Source: Modestobacter sp. VKM Ac-2982
Lineage (GTDB): Bacteria > Actinomycetota > Actinomycetes > Mycobacteriales > Geodermatophilaceae
Direction of reading: 5' to 3'
Length of the DNA stretch: 64,000 bases
Assembly (NCBI RefSeq): GCF_026967935.1
Contig: NZ_JAPVBL010000001.1
Location: 124,001-188,000 of the forward strand
Positions 49,168-57,743 of this stretch are shown one piece after another; the stretch's first letter is position 1, and the number at the start of each line of letters is the position of its first letter. A program made the position numbers and the translations under genes. Under the pieces are notes generated by a model that had not been told where the DNA came from, did no database searches, and worked only from the letters and a program-made list of their open reading frames with translations.

Positions 49168-50748
49168 CTACGTCGACCGGCTCTTCAGCACCGAGCGCAA
49201 CTCCGGCCAGCGCAGCCAGAACTCCCGCTCCGCCTGCTCGCACCGGGCCTCCTCCAGGGCGTGCAGGCGGCCCCAGGTGAAGGCGTTCTCCCCGGCCGCG
49301 AACGCCGCCCGGCCGAGCTGCAGGCACAGCGGGCGGGTGATGAAGGTGTCCTGGCGGTCGCCGAGCACCTCCTGGACGCCCTTCAGCGCCGACACCAGCT
49401 CGACCACCGGTTCGCCCAGCACCGGCACCGCCGCCTCGGCGGTGTACCGCAGCCGCTTGGCGGCCTTGCGCACCTCGTGCAGGGCCTCGGCGTCGTCGCT
49501 GTCCTGGGCCGCCTCGACGCTGCGCCGCAACCGGCGGCCGGTGCGCGCGACGACCTCGCGGAGCACCTCCTCCGCCGGCCGGGCGGCGGCCTCGGTGAGC
49601 GGTGGCGCCTCGACCAGCGCGTCGAGGTCGTCGCGCAGCTGCAGGTAGGCGGGTGCGTTCAGCGCCTTGCGCGCCTGCGCGTCACCGGCCTGCTCGTCCC
49701 GGACCGCCTCCTGCTGCAGCCGGGCGACCACGGGGCCCAGCACCAGCTCGGCCGGCTCGGCGTCGACCAGGTCGCGCAGGTGGGCGACCGCCACCTCGCC
49801 GTCCCGGCTGGGGGACAGTGCCGACCCGACCTGGGCGAGCTCCTCGCGCAGCGGGTCCGTCTGCGTGCGGTCGAGCACCGGGCGGAAGGCGGCGAGCGTG
49901 CTGCGCAGCCGGCGGCAGGCCACCCGCACCTGGTGGACACCGTCGGGCTGCCCGGTGCGGACCATCAGGTCGGCGTCCTGGAGGGCCCGGACCTGCGCGG
50001 CCAGCGCGGCACGCACGACCTCGCCGGCCGGCGTGCCCGGCGCGTGCCGGTGCTTCTTCTTCTTGCCCTTCTTGGTCTTCCCGGGCGGCGCCGGGGCCGG
50101 CGGCGCTGCGGCCTCGGCGTCGGCGAGCCGGTGGGCGAGCACGCGGGTCAGCTTGGCCGGGGACGAGGCCGGCTGGGCGCCCGCCGCCACGAGCAGCCCG
50201 GCGACGTCGGCGAGCAGTTGCTCGTCGCCGTCGACCAGCTCCACCTCCACCTCCCGCCACGTGGTGACGACGGCGGCCTCGCCGGGAGCGGCCGGCAGCG
50301 CGGTGCCGGTGACGTGGTCGTCGGCGACCTCGGCGAGCACCCGCCCGTCGTCGGCGACGAGCTCGCTGACCACCCGGCGGGTGCGCAGGGACGCCACCTG
50401 GGACGCCGGGGCGCGCCGGACGATGCCCAGCACCGGCTCCAGCACCGCCTTGGGCGGCGTCTTGGTCGCCCGGCCGAGGGGCGAGTGCAGTTCCCGGCGG
50501 GCGCCGGCGGCGGCCGGGAGCTTCACGTGCCAGCCGGCGTCCGGGCCGCCGGTGCGGCGCCGCATCGTCACCCGCGCGCGGGCCAGCCGCAGGTCGGCGG
50601 TGTCGTAGTAGGCGGCCTCCAGCGCGTGCTCGACCGGCTCACGGACCTCGACCACGCCCGGTGCACCGCCGAGGTCGGGCAGCGCGAACGCCTCGTCGAC
50701 GTCGAACTTCCGCTCGATCTCCACATGCTCGACCGCCACCAGCGCCAC
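49168..50748 (-). CDS. CYTH-CHAD domain protein
   Basis: 526 residues. The CYTH domain (about 5-200) begins EIERKF and has AYYDTADLRLARARVTMRRR and WREVEVELVDGDE, the charged tunnel that binds triphosphates. A Lys-rich linker (KTKKGKKKKHRH) precedes the CHAD domain (about 240-515) with VHQVRVACRRLRSTLAAF and LHEVRKAAKRLRYTAEA, His-rich helices that bind polyphosphate. Probable inorganic triphosphatase or polyphosphate-associated protein. GTG 50748 follows GGAGGAG. Confidence 0.92.
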   Translation of the reverse strand: MALVAVEHVEIERKFDVDEAFALPDLGGAPGVVEVREPVEHALEAAYYDTADLRLARARVTMRRRTGGPDAGWHVKLPAAAGARRELHSPLGRATKTPPKAVLEPVLGIVRRAPASQVASLRTRRVVSELVADDGRVLAEVADDHVTGTALPAAPGEAAVVTTWREVEVELVDGDEQLLADVAGLLVAAGAQPASSPAKLTRVLAHRLADAEAAAPPAPAPPGKTKKGKKKKHRHAPGTPAGEVVRAALAAQVRALQDADLMVRTGQPDGVHQVRVACRRLRSTLAAFRPVLDRTQTDPLREELAQVGSALSPSRDGEVAVAHLRDLVDAEPAELVLGPVVARLQQEAVRDEQAGDAQARKALNAPAYLQLRDDLDALVEAPPLTEAAARPAEEVLREVVARTGRRLRRSVEAAQDSDDAEALHEVRKAAKRLRYTAEAAVPVLGEPVVELVSALKGVQEVLGDRQDTFITRPLCLQLGRAAFAAGENAFTWGRLHALEEARCEQAEREFWLRWPELRSVLKSRST

Positions 50749-50859
50749 TCCTCCTCCGCCGGGCCACCCTCTGCTGGGCGCCCCGCTGTGAGCTCACCGT
50801 CCTACCCCACGCAGGTGGACGGCGCACCCGCTGATGATCATCCCACCGCGGTCGGCACC

Positions 50860-51843
50860 ATGGACGCCGTGTCCCGCCGACCCTCCACCCGCCGCCGCTG
50901 GACCGCCACCGCGTTCGCCGTCCCGTGGGCCGCGGCGGCCGTGCTCCGGTCCACCGGCACCGAGCGGGGCTTCCCGCTGGTGCCCGCGCTGGCCTTCACG
51001 CCCTACATCGCGGCCACCAGCGCGCTCCCGCTGGCCGCGGCGCTGGTGTCCCGGTCGCGCGGTGCTGCCGTGCTGGCGGCTGCCTCGGCCGCGCTGCTGA
51101 CGGCCGCCGTGCGCCGGCCGATCGCGCCCGCTGCCCCGGTGCCGCCGCCGCGCGGGCCGCGGCTGCGCGTCGTCTCGGCCAACATGCTGCACGGCCGGGC
51201 CGACCCGGCCGCCCTGGTGGCCCTGGTGGCCGACCGGGACGCCGACGTGCTGGCGCTGATGGAGGTCACCCCCGAGGCGGTGTCCGCCCTGCTGGCTGCC
51301 GGGGTCGCCGACCTGCTGCCCGCCGGCCACGTGGTGCCCGCCGGGGAGGGCCAGCCCGCCGGCGCCGGGGGCGCGCTGTGGACCCGGCTGGAGATGCGGG
51401 GGCGCACGGTGGTGCCGGGCCGGTTCGGCCAGCCGGCGGCCCTGCTGACCGTGCCCGGCGCGCCCGACGTGGAGCTGACCGCGGTGCACACGGACCCGCC
51501 GACCAGCTCCCCCGCTCAGGTGGCCAGCTGGGTCGAGGACCTCCGGCTGCTGCCCGACCCGGAGCCCGGCGTGCTACGGGTGCTGGCCGGCGACTTCAAC
51601 GCCACGCCCGACCACGCCGCCTTCCGGCGGTTGCTGGGCCGGGGCTGGGTGGACGCTGCGGCGGCGACCGGCCACGCCCGGCGGGCCACCTGGTGGCCGA
51701 TGCGGGCGCCGCACCCGCGGCTCACCCTGGACCACGTCCTGGTCGACCCGCGGATCGCCGTGGAGGCCCTGCAGGTGGTGCACGTGCCCGGGACGGACCA
51801 CCGGGCACTCGTCGCCGACCTGCGGCTACCAGCGGCCGACTGA
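50860..51843 (+). CDS. Endonuclease/exonuclease/phosphatase (EEP) family protein with N-terminal membrane segments
   Basis: 327 residues. Two to three hydrophobic stretches at the N-terminus (about 15-85) are followed by the EEP domain: LRVVSANMLHGRADPAALVAL, ADVLALMEVTPEA (catalytic Glu), TAVHTDPP, LAGDFNATPDHAAF, LDHVLVDPRI and GTDHRALVADLRL. This set of Asn, Glu, Asp and His residues is complete. It may hydrolyse nucleic acid or phosphate esters outside the cell. ATG 50860; a GTG at 50869 is an alternative. Divergent from the CYTH-CHAD gene. Confidence 0.85.
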   Translation: MDAVSRRPSTRRRWTATAFAVPWAAAAVLRSTGTERGFPLVPALAFTPYIAATSALPLAAALVSRSRGAAVLAAASAALLTAAVRRPIAPAAPVPPPRGPRLRVVSANMLHGRADPAALVALVADRDADVLALMEVTPEAVSALLAAGVADLLPAGHVVPAGEGQPAGAGGALWTRLEMRGRTVVPGRFGQPAALLTVPGAPDVELTAVHTDPPTSSPAQVASWVEDLRLLPDPEPGVLRVLAGDFNATPDHAAFRRLLGRGWVDAAAATGHARRATWWPMRAPHPRLTLDHVLVDPRIAVEALQVVHVPGTDHRALVADLRLPAAD

Positions 51844-51854
51844 GCGACGGGAGT

Positions 51855-51889
51855 CCCGGGCGGCGGGTTCCGCGGCACCGCCGCCCGGG
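51855..51889. terminator. Strong terminator hairpin
   Basis: CCCGGGCGGCGG (51855-51866) and CCGCCGCCCGGG (51878-51889) pair perfectly over 12 bp, with an 11-base loop. It lies 12 bases after the EEP gene stop and can also face the minus-strand S4 gene. Confidence 0.72.
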
Positions 51890-52010
51890 CAGTGCATCTC
51901 ATGCCCACAGCCCGGCGGAGTGCACGCGAGTTGTGTGACATCTGGGTTAACTCGCCCCGGGGCCCGCGCGGGGTGACGCCACGCGCACGGTCACGCACCG
52001 GATCGGCGCG

Positions 52011-52226
52011 TCAGCCGATGCGCACGTCGTCCTGCCCCGCCACCGAGACGACGTCGCCGCGGCGCAGCTGGCGGCCGCGGCGTTCCTCGGGTTCACCGTT
52101 GACCTGGACCTCCCCGGCGACCAGCACGTCCTTCACCTGGGCGCCGGTGGGGACGGCGTCGACCAGCTTGAGCAGCTGACCGAGCCGGATGGTGTCCTCG
52201 CCGGAGCGGAGTTCGATGGTGCGCAC
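52011..52226 (-). CDS. S4-domain RNA-binding protein (YbcJ/YaaA-like)
   Basis: 71 residues, a single S4 domain: IRLGQLLKLVDAVPTGAQVKDVLVAGEVQVNGEPEERRGRQLRRGDVV (seen from about residue 14). Similar to small stand-alone S4 proteins that bind structured RNA, probably at the ribosome. GTG 52226. It follows the MOSC gene by 19 bases, so it is probably co-transcribed with MOSC and the aldose epimerase. Confidence 0.87.
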   Translation of the reverse strand: MRTIELRSGEDTIRLGQLLKLVDAVPTGAQVKDVLVAGEVQVNGEPEERRGRQLRRGDVVSVAGQDDVRIG

Positions 52227-52245
52227 GACCCTGATCCTCCCCGCC

Positions 52246-52974
52246 TCACGCCGGGACCAGCACATCGCCCACCGAGACCTCGCCGGGGCGGGCCACCAGC
52301 GCCCCGACCGCGAGGGCACCCCCGCGGTCGCGGTGGATCGTCTTCAGCACGGCGGTGTCCCGTCCGATGCCGCCGGACTGCGGCCGGGTGGTCATCACGC
52401 ACCGGGGCACCCGGCGGACGACGTCCAGCTCCGCACCGCCCGCCCGCACCCGCCGACCCACCAGCGCGTCCTCCCCGGCGCCGGCCAGCACCAGGTTGGC
52501 GCGGAAGCGGCGGCGGTCCCAGCCGCCCAGGGTGCCGGCGGAGACCAGCGTCACCCGGGCGTCGGCGTTGTCGTGGAAGGCGCCGTCCGCCCCCGAGAAC
52601 GGGTTCCACCGGCCGGTCTCCTCGTCGTCGCCGTCTGCCGGGTTCTCGTACCGCCGCGCACCCGCCACCGCCGCCGCTGGGCGCAGGCCGACCCGGCGCC
52701 CGGCCCAGTCGGAGAGGACATCGTCCTCGGCGGTCACCGTGCCGTCGGGCAGCACCACCTCGGCGCCGCCGTCGGCGCGCAGCCGGCCGGCTGCGAACAG
52801 CAGCTCGGGCACCCGGCGGGCGGTCAGCCCGAACCCCGTGGTGAGGTCGAACAGCGCCCAGCCGCGGTCACCGGTGATCCCCTCCGAGCCGATCTCCGCC
52901 CGGGCCAGCCGCTCGCCCTGCAGCGACTTCACCGGGAACCGCCAGACCTCGGTGACCCGGAGGTCACCGCTCAC
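52246..52974 (-). CDS. MOSC domain protein
   Basis: 242 residues. An N-terminal MOSC_N beta barrel (VTEVWRFPVKSLQGERLARAEI, GDRGWALFD) is followed by the MOSC domain (about 120-240) with RFRANLVL and the conserved Cys in RRVPRCVMTTRP. Related to molybdenum cofactor sulfurases and to YiiM/mARC-type enzymes; probably carries sulfur or reduces N-hydroxylated compounds with Mo cofactor. GTG 52974 overlaps the stop of the aldose epimerase gene (four bases). Confidence 0.88.
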   Translation of the reverse strand: MSGDLRVTEVWRFPVKSLQGERLARAEIGSEGITGDRGWALFDLTTGFGLTARRVPELLFAAGRLRADGGAEVVLPDGTVTAEDDVLSDWAGRRVGLRPAAAVAGARRYENPADGDDEETGRWNPFSGADGAFHDNADARVTLVSAGTLGGWDRRRFRANLVLAGAGEDALVGRRVRAGGAELDVVRRVPRCVMTTRPQSGGIGRDTAVLKTIHRDRGGALAVGALVARPGEVSVGDVLVPA

Positions 52975-53906
52975 GCCGGGGCCCAGCCCACGGTCCAGGT
53001 GCCCGACCAGGTCTCCCCCGGTACGAGGACGAGCAGGTCCACCCCGTCGGCCAGCGCGTTCGCCGGGCAGGTCATCGGCTCCACGGCCACGCTGCGCCGC
53101 CGCTGGTCCGCGGGCAGGGTGTCGCCGGTGTAGACCTGCAGCCAGGTCCAGGCCGGGTCGACGGCCACCTCCAGCGCCCCGGCGGGCCCGCTGAGCCGGG
53201 TCCGCGCCCAGCCGTCGTCGTCCCGGACGAGGTCGGTCACGGCGGTGTCGATCGCCTGGTCACCGATCCGGCCGACCGCGCCGTCCCAGGGCCGCCGCTC
53301 CCCGGTGGGCAGGCCGCCCTCGAGCACCAGGGCGGTGCGGGCCGGCACGGTCAGCTCGGCCGCGGCCACGTCACCCGGGGCCGGCGCCCCGACCGAGAAG
53401 TAGGGGTGCATGCCCACGCCGAACGGTGCGTCCTCGTCCCCGGCGTTGCGCACCCGCACGGTCACGGTGAGCCGGTCGGCCGTCAGGGTGTGGTCGACCG
53501 CGGCGGCCAGCCGGAAGGGGTACCCGGTGCGCGGCTCGATCGTCGTGCCGACCGTGACGGCGTCCGCCCGCTGGGCCAGCACCTGCCAGGGCTGGGCGGT
53601 GACCAGCCCGTGCACCGCGTTCGGGGTGGACGGGCTGACCACGTCGAGCTGGAGCTCGCGGCCGCGCCAGGACCAGCGCCCGCCGCGGAGCCGGTTGGGC
53701 CAGGGCAGCAGGACACCACCACGTCGGCCGGCCGGGACGGTGCCCGACGCGTAGCCGTCCAGCACGTGCCAGTCGCCGACCACCAGCTCACGCAGGGCGC
53801 CGCCGCGCAGGTCCACGGCGAGCCGGGCCGGACCGGCGGTCACCTCGACGTCCCGCGGTTCGGTGGCCGGCCAGGGGCGGTCGGTGGGCGAGGGGTCGAG
53901 CGACAT
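52971..53906 (-). CDS. Aldose 1-epimerase family protein
   Basis: 311 residues. GVLLPWPNRLRGGRWSWRGRE and NAVHGLV (catalytic His region) near residue 90, GVGMHPYFSVG with the second His, and a C-terminal TGDTLPADQRRRSVAVEPMTCPANAL with the catalytic Glu. It interconverts alpha and beta anomers of galactose, glucose or similar sugars. ATG 53906. First gene of a three-gene minus-strand operon (with MOSC and S4). Confidence 0.9.
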   Translation of the reverse strand: MSLDPSPTDRPWPATEPRDVEVTAGPARLAVDLRGGALRELVVGDWHVLDGYASGTVPAGRRGGVLLPWPNRLRGGRWSWRGRELQLDVVSPSTPNAVHGLVTAQPWQVLAQRADAVTVGTTIEPRTGYPFRLAAAVDHTLTADRLTVTVRVRNAGDEDAPFGVGMHPYFSVGAPAPGDVAAAELTVPARTALVLEGGLPTGERRPWDGAVGRIGDQAIDTAVTDLVRDDDGWARTRLSGPAGALEVAVDPAWTWLQVYTGDTLPADQRRRSVAVEPMTCPANALADGVDLLVLVPGETWSGTWTVGWAPA

Positions 53907-53961
53907 GCGTTCCTCCCGGGGAGACGGTTCCCGGACAGCTCACCACAGCAGCGGTGCCCCC

Positions 53962-53975
53962 GTTCCACGTGGAAC
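53962..53975. other. parS centromere site (copy 4)
   Basis: Exact GTTCCACGTGGAAC palindrome, in the divergent region between the aldose epimerase and DUF1707 genes. Confidence 0.82.
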
Positions 53976-54069
53976 CACCGGCTCCGGCGAGGGTCGTGAC
54001 AGACGTCAGTGGCCTCGGCGGGTCGGGCGGCGACAGACTGGACGGGCACCGACGACGAGGAGCCCCCCG

Positions 54070-54582
54070 ATGCCCGAGCCCCACCTGCGTGCCGCCGACG
54101 CCGACCGAGCCGCGGTGGCCGAGGTCCTCGGCCACCACATGTCCGCCGGCCGGCTCACCGTCGAGGAGTACGACGACCGGCTGGCCCGGGCCTACGCGGC
54201 CCGCACCTACGGCGAGCTCGCCGAGCTGACCACGGACCTCCCCGCCGCCGAGCCGGCCGGGAGCCGGGCCCTCGAGGCGCCGGCCGTCGCCGGCCCACCG
54301 GCCGGCCCGGCCGGCGGCGGTCCCTGGGCCGTCCACGGCTGGCACGGGAGCTTCGGCGCCTGGGCCGGCGGGTCGAGCATGCGGGCGGCCTGGGCGAGCT
54401 GGCTGAGCACCGCGGTCATCGTGGTGGGCATCTGGCTGATCACCTCGCTGGTCACCGACGGCTGGATCTACCCGTGGCCGATCTGGGTGATCGGGCCGTG
54501 GGGGCTCGTCCTGGTCGCCCAGACGATCGGCGGACGGCGCGAGCCCGACCAGGAGCAGCTCCCGCACCGCACCGGGGACTGA
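54070..54582 (+). CDS. DUF1707 (SHOCT-like) and 2TM membrane protein
   Basis: 170 residues. The N-terminal DUF1707 domain (about 4-56) reads LRAADADRAAVAEVLGHHMSAGRLTVEEYDDRL and ARTYGELAELTTDLP. The C-terminal half holds two membrane helices (WLSTAVIVVGIWLITSLV, WPIWVIGPWGLVLVAQTI). Common in actinobacteria; function unknown. ATG 54070 begins the domain. It is followed by a strong hairpin near 54674. Confidence 0.87.
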   Translation: MPEPHLRAADADRAAVAEVLGHHMSAGRLTVEEYDDRLARAYAARTYGELAELTTDLPAAEPAGSRALEAPAVAGPPAGPAGGGPWAVHGWHGSFGAWAGGSSMRAAWASWLSTAVIVVGIWLITSLVTDGWIYPWPIWVIGPWGLVLVAQTIGGRREPDQEQLPHRTGD

Positions 54583-54673
54583 GCCGGGCGTGACCCCACC
54601 CGGCCGCCTCCTGCTGGGTCGCAGGGGCACGGCCTGTGCGGCCGGGCGCCCGGGGCAACCCGCCCGGGAACGC

Positions 54674-54704
54674 AGCAGGGGCCGCCCCATGGGCGGCCCC
54701 TGCT
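54674..54704. terminator. Perfect 14-bp terminator hairpin
   Basis: AGCAGGGGCCGCCC (54674-54687), a three-base loop (CAT), then GGGCGGCCCCTGCT (54691-54704). It lies 12 bases past the 3' end of tRNA-Leu and 92 bases past the DUF1707 stop, so it serves both. Confidence 0.78.
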
Positions 54705-54715
54705 GGTCGTTCTGG

Positions 54716-54798
54716 TGGGCAAGGGGGGAGTTGAACCCCCACGTCCTCTCGGACACACGGACCTGAACCGTGCGCGTCTGCCATTCCGCCACTTGCCC
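54716..54798 (-). tRNA. tRNA-Leu (anticodon CAG)
   Basis: 83 bases on the minus strand. Acceptor arms GGGCAAG and CTTGCCC pair perfectly, with discriminator A and no encoded CCA. The anticodon stem CACGG/CCGTG holds the loop TTCAGGT, anticodon CAG. A long variable arm (GTCC...GGAC) marks it as class II, and the T-arm is GGGGG-TTCAACT-CCCCC. It reads CUG, the most used Leu codon here. The same tRNA sits next to fhaA in mycobacteria. Confidence 0.95.
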
Positions 54799-54971
54799 TG
54801 GCGAGGAAGGACAGTAGCAGCCCCCTCGGAGGTGGTCCTCGCAGGCCCCCGTCCGGCACGGCGCCGCCCCCCGGCGGGCGGTGCGCTGGTAGAACGGTGT
54901 GCCGACGCGGCACGGACGACATCGTCCGGGGCGTCCTGCGCTGCGCGACGTCCCGGCGACCCTCCCCCGGT

Positions 54972-54977
54972 TACGAT
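54972..54977 (+). promoter_or_regulatory. Likely -10 element of the fhaA-pknB operon
   Basis: TACGAT, 45 bases before the fhaA start. TAnnnT type; no clear -35. It would drive the long cell-wall operon. Confidence 0.4.
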
Positions 54978-55022
54978 CAGCGCTCAGGCAGTGGGAGGTC
55001 GACCGAGCGCAAGGGAGCGACT

Positions 55023-55820
55023 GTGGGTGTGCTGCAGCGCTTCGAGCGACGCCTCGAGGGCATGGTCGGGCTGGCCTTCGCCCGGGTGTTCAAGGGGAAG
55101 GTCCACCCCGCCGAGATCGCCCACGCCCTGCAACGCGAGGCCGACGAGCAACGCTCGGTGCTCAGTGGTGACCGGGTCCTCGCCCCGAACGTCTACGTCG
55201 TGATGCTGGGCCCCACCGACCACGAGAACCTCGTCGAGTGGTCCGAGCAGCTGGCCGCCGAGCTCGCCGACATGGTCGCCGAGCACATCGAGCGCGAGGG
55301 CTACCAGACCTTCGGTGACATCGAGGTCCGGCTGGAGCTCGACGAGGAGCTGCGCACCGGGGTCTTCGAGGTCGCCTCGCACGTCACCGGCGGCGCCCCG
55401 AGCCGCTCCGCGGCCGCCCCGCCGCCACCGCCGCCCGGCCTGCCCCCGCTCCCGCGGCTCCCCGGCGCCGCCGTGGGGGCCACCGACACCGGCGCCCAGC
55501 CGCCCTCGGTCGTGGGCCGGGCCGGCCAGCGGGTCAGTCACGTCCTGGTCGTCGACGGCCCCGGCACCAAGCACGTGCTCGAGCAGGGCAGCAACGTGCT
55601 CGGCCGCGGCACCGAGGCCGACGTCCGGTTGCCCGACACCGGGGTGAGCCGGAAGCACGCCGACGTCCAGCTGGCCGGCAGCGCGGTCGTCGTCGAGGAC
55701 CTCGGCTCGACCAACGGCACCCTGGTCAACGGCCGCCGGGTCAGCCGGCAGGAGCTCGCCGACGGCGACGTCCTCCGCATCGGCCACTCGGTGCTGGTGT
55801 ACCGGCAGGACGGCGCGTGA
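55023..55820 (+). CDS. fhaA: FhaA: DUF3662 plus FHA domain protein
   Basis: 265 residues. The N-terminal DUF3662 domain (about 1-125) includes VGVLQRFERRLEGMVGLAFARVFKGKVHPAEIA and the strand EREGYQTFGDIEVRLELDEEL. A Pro-rich linker follows, then an FHA domain (about 175-262) with LGRGTEADVRLPDTGVSRKHADV and DLGSTNGTLVNGRRV. FHA binds phospho-Thr proteins; in mycobacteria FhaA binds the peptidoglycan factor MviN/CwlM side of the kinase pathway. GTG 55023 has AGGGAG upstream. First gene of the operon. Confidence 0.94.
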   Translation: MGVLQRFERRLEGMVGLAFARVFKGKVHPAEIAHALQREADEQRSVLSGDRVLAPNVYVVMLGPTDHENLVEWSEQLAAELADMVAEHIEREGYQTFGDIEVRLELDEELRTGVFEVASHVTGGAPSRSAAAPPPPPPGLPPLPRLPGAAVGATDTGAQPPSVVGRAGQRVSHVLVVDGPGTKHVLEQGSNVLGRGTEADVRLPDTGVSRKHADVQLAGSAVVVEDLGSTNGTLVNGRRVSRQELADGDVLRIGHSVLVYRQDGA

Positions 55821-55854
55821 GAAGGCTGAGCGCAGGCCCGGGCGGGGCCGAGCA

Positions 55855-56319
55855 GTGACCGCGGAGATCGTGCTGCAGGCGTTCCGCTTCGGCTTCCTGA
55901 TCCTGCTCTGGCTGTTCGTCTTCGCCGCCTTCCGGGTGGTCCGCGCCGACCTGTTCGGCGGCCGGGCCGGCCGGGTGGCCTCGGTGCCGCCCCGCGCCGC
56001 CGCCGCCGCCCGCAAGCGCGGTGGCCGCGGGCCCCGCCACCTCGTCGTCACCGCCGGCCCGCTGTCGGGCACCCGGATCACCTTGGGGGAACAGGCCATC
56101 CTGATCGGCCGCGCCGATGACTCGACGCTGGTGCTCACCGACGACTTCGCCTCCTCACGGCACGCGCGGCTGACCAACCGCGGCGGCCAGTGGTACGTCG
56201 AGGACCTCGGGTCCACCAACGGCACCTACCTCGACCAGCAGCGCGTGCAGGGTCCGCTGCTGGTCGCCCCCGGCCAGCCGATCCGGATCGGGCAGACCGT
56301 CCTGGAGCTGCGTTCATGA
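55855..56319 (+). CDS. fhaB: FhaB/FipA-type FHA domain protein
   Basis: 154 residues. One membrane helix near the N-terminus (FRFGFLILLWLFVFAAFRVV), then a basic linker and an FHA domain (about 65-150): ILIGRADDSTLVLTDDFASSRHARL and VEDLGSTNGTYLDQQRV. The Thr in LVLTDDFASSRHA matches the kinase site in mycobacterial FhaB. GTG 55855, 34 bases after fhaA. It overlaps pstP (ATGA). Confidence 0.93.
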   Translation: MTAEIVLQAFRFGFLILLWLFVFAAFRVVRADLFGGRAGRVASVPPRAAAAARKRGGRGPRHLVVTAGPLSGTRITLGEQAILIGRADDSTLVLTDDFASSRHARLTNRGGQWYVEDLGSTNGTYLDQQRVQGPLLVAPGQPIRIGQTVLELRS

Positions 56320-57743
56320 GCTTGGTCCTCCGCTATGCGGCGCGTTCCGACCGCGGCCTGATCCGCGGCACCAACCAGGACTCCGTCTACGCCGGGCCCC
56401 GGCTGCTGGCCGTCGCGGACGGCATGGGCGGGCACGCGGCGGGCGACGTCGCCAGCAAGGTCGTCATCGCCGCGCTCGAGCACCTCGACGAGGACGCCCC
56501 CTCCGGCGACCTGCTCCAGGCGCTGCGGCACGCGGTCTTCGAGGGCAGCGAGCACCTGCGCGAGGTGATCCGGGAGTCCCCGCAGCTGGAGGGCATGGGG
56601 ACGACGCTCACCGCCGTCCTCTTCGCCGGTGGCCGGCTGGGGCTGTGCCACGTCGGCGACTCCCGCGCCTACCTGATGCGCGACGGCGAGCTCCACCAGA
56701 TCACCCACGACGACACCTTCGTGCAGACGCTGATCGACGACGGCCGGATCACCGAAGAGGAGGCCAACAGCCACCCGCAGCGCTCGCTGCTGCTGCGCGC
56801 CCTCAACGGCCAGGACGTCGAGCCGGACCTGTCGATGCGCGAGGCCCGCGCCGGCGACCGCTACATGCTCTGCTCCGACGGACTGTCCGGCGTGGTCAGC
56901 CACGAGACGCTCGCCGCCGCGATGCGCGAGCCCGACGCGCAGGCGACGGCCGACCGGCTGATCGAGCTCGCCCTCCGCAGCGGGGGCCCGGACAACATCA
57001 CCTGCATCGTCGCCGACGTCGTGGAGGACGACGGCCGCGGTGTGCTGGTCGAGCCGGTCGTCGACGGCGCCGCCGGCGACCACGTGGGCCAGCGCGAGGT
57101 CGACCCCCGGTCGGCCGCCGGTCGCGCCGCGCTCGCCGACCCGCAGGCGGCCGGGCAGGCCACCGCGCTGACCACCAGCTCCCCACCGCCGCGCCGTCGC
57201 CGGCCGCTGCGCACCGCCCTGTTCGCCCTCGCCGCCGTCGTGGTGCTGGGCGCCGCGACGATCGGTGCGTACCTGTTCGTGATGGCCCACTGGTTCGTCG
57301 GGGTCGCCGAGTCCGCCGACGGTGACCGGGTCGGGGTCTTCCGCGGGCTGAACGCCTCCGTCGTCGGGCTGGACCTCTACCGCCTGGACGAGGCGACGGC
57401 GCTGGCCACCACCGACCTCACCCCGGCCGCCCGCAACCGGGTGGTCGACGGGATCCCCGCCGACGATCCGGACGACGCCGAGCGGATCCTCACCAACCTC
57501 CGCGGCCAGCAGCTGCCCCTGTGCCGGACGACGCCGGCGGTCACCGCCAGCACCCCGTCCGCTACCTCGACGCCGGCGGCGGAGCCCACCCCCGCCGCCG
57601 TCCCGGGCCAGCCGGACGCCGCCGCGGCCACGACGACCGTCACGACGACCGTCCCCGACACCGCCGAGCCGACGCGCTCAGCCGCGGCCCCCGGGCTGAC
57701 GCGTTCCGGTGAGCCCGGAGTGGACTGCCGGGAGGTCGACTAG
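56316..57743 (+). CDS. pstP: PstP: PP2C Ser/Thr protein phosphatase
   Basis: 475 residues. PP2C domain (about 5-240): ARSDRGLIRGTNQDSVYAG, LLAVADGMGGHAAGDVASK, GTTLTAVLF, HVGDSRAYL, LCSDGLSGVVS and GPDNITCIVADV, all metal-binding Asp residues kept. A cytoplasmic linker precedes one membrane helix (about 300-320) and an outside Thr/Pro/Ala-rich domain. It removes phosphate from PknA/PknB and their targets. ATG overlaps the fhaB stop; its TAG overlaps the rodA GTG. Confidence 0.95.
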   Translation: MSLVLRYAARSDRGLIRGTNQDSVYAGPRLLAVADGMGGHAAGDVASKVVIAALEHLDEDAPSGDLLQALRHAVFEGSEHLREVIRESPQLEGMGTTLTAVLFAGGRLGLCHVGDSRAYLMRDGELHQITHDDTFVQTLIDDGRITEEEANSHPQRSLLLRALNGQDVEPDLSMREARAGDRYMLCSDGLSGVVSHETLAAAMREPDAQATADRLIELALRSGGPDNITCIVADVVEDDGRGVLVEPVVDGAAGDHVGQREVDPRSAAGRAALADPQAAGQATALTTSSPPPRRRRPLRTALFALAAVVVLGAATIGAYLFVMAHWFVGVAESADGDRVGVFRGLNASVVGLDLYRLDEATALATTDLTPAARNRVVDGIPADDPDDAERILTNLRGQQLPLCRTTPAVTASTPSATSTPAAEPTPAAVPGQPDAAAATTTVTTTVPDTAEPTRSAAAPGLTRSGEPGVDCREVD

